Source of the DNA: an uncultured Lysobacter sp.
Lineage (GTDB): Bacteria; Pseudomonadota; Gammaproteobacteria; Xanthomonadales; Xanthomonadaceae
Direction: 5' to 3'
Length of the DNA: 7,005 nt
NCBI GenBank assembly: GCA_902805755.1
Contig: CADCUA010000421.1
Span: forward strand, 1-7,005
The notes beneath the pieces are model-generated. The model was given only the letters and a program-made list of their open reading frames with translations. It had not been told where the DNA came from and did no database searches. Of this stretch, positions 5,496-7,005 are shown one piece after another. Made by a program: the position numbers and the translations under genes. Every line of letters starts with the position of its first letter. The stretch's first letter is position 1.

Positions 5496-7005
5496 GGTGC
5501 GAATCCTTCGCGCTGCCGGCGCTCGTGTTCAAGCCGCAGCTTGGCGCGCAGCAGGCCACCGGGGTCGTCGGGGATGCGACGCAGCCACGCTTCATTCGCA
5601 AGACGCCGCTCGCGCTGGGCGGCGGTCTCCGGCGGTTTTTCGGCCGGTTGCGTCACGCGTCCGCCTTCGCTGCGCGGCTGGTTTGCAAGCGCGCGCTGCA
5701 TGCGCTCGCGCTGCGCCTCATCGGCATTGCGCTGGGCCTGCTCGGATTGCGCATCGGGACTGCGTGGCGGCGTGGGCCGCTGCGGCGGGTCCTGCGTGCC
5801 GGGCGCGGGCTGGCCACCGCGGCTTTGCGCTCCCCCCTGTCCGCTCTGCCCAGGCGACTTGCCTGCGCCGGCCTGCGGATTGCCTTGCCGCGGACCGGGC
5901 GGCGGCTTGCGCTTCATTGCGGCCTCGACGGCGCGGCGGTTCGCGAGCGCATCGGGCATGCCGGGCTGGCGGCGCAGCGCTTCGTCGTAGGCGGCGATCG
6001 CCTGCGGATACTGCCCGGCGCGCCCCAATGCGTTGCCGCGGTTGTAATGCGCGTCGGCGGTGTCGCCCGAGCGGTAGAGCGCAGCAGCCTCGGCGTAGCG
6101 CTTCTCGCGGTAGGCCTGGTTGCCGCGTTGCAGCTGTTCGTGCACCGCCTGGTCCGGGCGCTGCCACCAGTCGCGCGCCTGCGCCGGGGTCCAGGGCAGG
6201 CACAGGCACAGCAGCACCAGCGCCGTGCCGGAGCGGCGCCGGAACATCAGCAGCGCCAGCGCCATGAGCGGCGGGATCAGCCAGTAGCCCTCGTCCAGCC
6301 AGACCCGCCCGCCGCTCTGTCGGCCTGTGGCCATTGCGCCATCACCAGAGCCGAGCACGCCGAGCGCCTGCAGGTCCGCATCGTCAGCCGTCACCGCGAC
6401 GAAGCGTCCGCCGCCGGCGCGCGCCAAAGACTGCAGTCCGGCCGGGTCGAGTCGGGCTTGGCGGACGGCGCCGTCGCGGCTGCGGAACAGCGCGCCGCGG
6501 GTGGAGCCGAGTCCGAGCACGGACACCTGATAGCCGGCGCTGCGCGCGGCGACGGCGGCCGAGGACGCGCCGGCATCGAACTCGCCGGTCAGCAGGAGGA
6601 TTTCGCCCTGACGGTGGCCGGCGCGCTGCAGGAGTTCGACCGACCGTTCGATCGCGCGTCCGGGGCGCTGGCCGTCCACCGGCATCACGTCCGGCGAGAG
6701 CGAATCGATGAAGAGCGCGACATTCGCGGCGTCGTCCGTGAGCGGCGCGACGGTGTAGGCATCATCCGCGTAGACCACCAGCGCCACCGGTGCGCCCTTT
6801 CGCAGTTGCATCAGCCGCGCGAGCTTTGCGCGGGCCTGGGCCAGCCGCGACGGCGGCAGGTCGCCGGCACTTGCCGCGCTCGAAAGATCCAGCGCAACGA
6901 CCAGCGGAACGCCGCCGCTCCACATCGGCTGCCCGCCCTGGCGCCAGCTCGGCCCCGAGAGGGCGAGCACGCCCAGCACGTATGCCATCAGCGCCGCGAT
7001 CCCGG
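5492..7005 (-). CDS. vWA-TPR membrane protein, BatB-BatC fusion type (5' end missing)
   Basis: Partial gene. The frame stays open through the window edge, and residues upstream of the Met codon at 6988 (reading GIAAL) continue a hydrophobic segment, so the true start lies beyond 7005. Counting from that Met: end of the N-terminal membrane helix (1-12, into the family-typical ALSGPSW), vWA domain (about 28-210) with DLSSAAS (34-40), VYADDAYTVAPLTDD (72-86) and SPDVMPVDG (98-106), two membrane helices (about 236-249 and 254-270), two TPR-like units (about 280-342), a Pro/Gly/Gln-rich linker (361-415), and a C-terminal segment with RIPDDPGGLLR (471-481) that I recognise from TPR-containing BatB/C proteins of gammaproteobacteria. 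The family is thought to act at the envelope with BatA, BatD and a MoxR AAA+ ATPase; those partners would lie upstream, outside the window. The metal-binding MIDAS residues look degraded (see findings). The stop overlaps the batD start by 4 nt. Confidence 0.9.
   Translation of the reverse strand, partial: GIAALMAYVLGVLALSGPSWRQGGQPMWSGGVPLVVALDLSSAASAGDLPPSRLAQARAKLARLMQLRKGAPVALVVYADDAYTVAPLTDDAANVALFIDSLSPDVMPVDGQRPGRAIERSVELLQRAGHRQGEILLLTGEFDAGASSAAVAARSAGYQVSVLGLGSTRGALFRSRDGAVRQARLDPAGLQSLARAGGGRFVAVTADDADLQALGVLGSGDGAMATGRQSGGRVWLDEGYWLIPPLMALALLMFRRRSGTALVLLCLCLPWTPAQARDWWQRPDQAVHEQLQRGNQAYREKRYAEAAALYRSGDTADAHYNRGNALGRAGQYPQAIAAYDEALRRQPGMPDALANRRAVEAAMKRKPPPGPRQGNPQAGAGKSPGQSGQGGAQSRGGQPAPGTQDPPQRPTPPRSPDAQSEQAQRNADEAQRERMQRALANQPRSEGGRVTQPAEKPPETAAQRERRLANEAWLRRIPDDPGGLLRAKLRLEHERRQREGFAP
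5504..5508 (-). promoter_or_regulatory. Shine-Dalgarno site of batD inside the vWA-TPR gene
   Basis: AAGGA on the minus strand, 8 nt before the batD ATG (5495-5493), embedded in the last codons of the upstream gene. Together with the ATGA stop/start overlap it supports translational coupling and fixes the batD start. Confidence 0.75.

Noticed and set aside
5202..6267. Plus-strand frames of 262 and 305 codons opposite batD and the vWA-TPR gene
   Set aside because: Antisense shadows rich in Arg, Ala, Ser and Pro, with no family resemblance.

Overview
The window is a stretch of ordinary-looking chromosomal DNA with high GC (by eye about two thirds). Every gene I can support lies on the minus strand. 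Protein-level resemblance and base composition suggest a gammaproteobacterium of the Xanthomonadaceae/Lysobacteraceae type (Lysobacter, Luteimonas or a relative). This placement is inference; there is no marker gene such as rRNA here.

Layout in transcription order, from high to low coordinates. (1) 7005-5492: 5'-truncated gene for a membrane-anchored von Willebrand A (vWA) plus TPR protein, the BatB-BatC fusion type. (2) 5495-3834: BatD-like protein whose ATG overlaps the previous stop (ATGA). (3) A 60-bp gap with a short alternating purine-pyrimidine tract and a Shine-Dalgarno sequence. (4) 3773-2439: dicarboxylate/amino acid:cation symporter of the glutamate transporter (DAACS) family. (5) A 354-bp gene-free gap, 2438-2085, carrying the upstream region of the next gene. 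(6) 2084-78: transketolase, tkt. (7) A strong intrinsic terminator with a UUCG tetraloop at 55-29. Positions 1-28 show nothing identifiable.

The two Bat genes almost certainly form the distal end of a MoxR/BatA/BatB-type envelope operon whose first genes lie beyond 7005. The symporter follows closely enough to be co-transcribed or to have its own promoter in the short gap. Transketolase looks like a separate unit with its own leader and terminator. I see no functional link between the Bat module, the transporter and the pentose phosphate enzyme beyond shared orientation.

I did not find an exotic new system. The points most worth a second look are: a transporter in which three residues that should form one sodium site (Na3 in the archaeal homologue GltPh) are all replaced; a vWA domain whose metal-binding MIDAS motif is degraded at two positions; and a tkt leader with a GC-only hairpin and no Shine-Dalgarno sequence.
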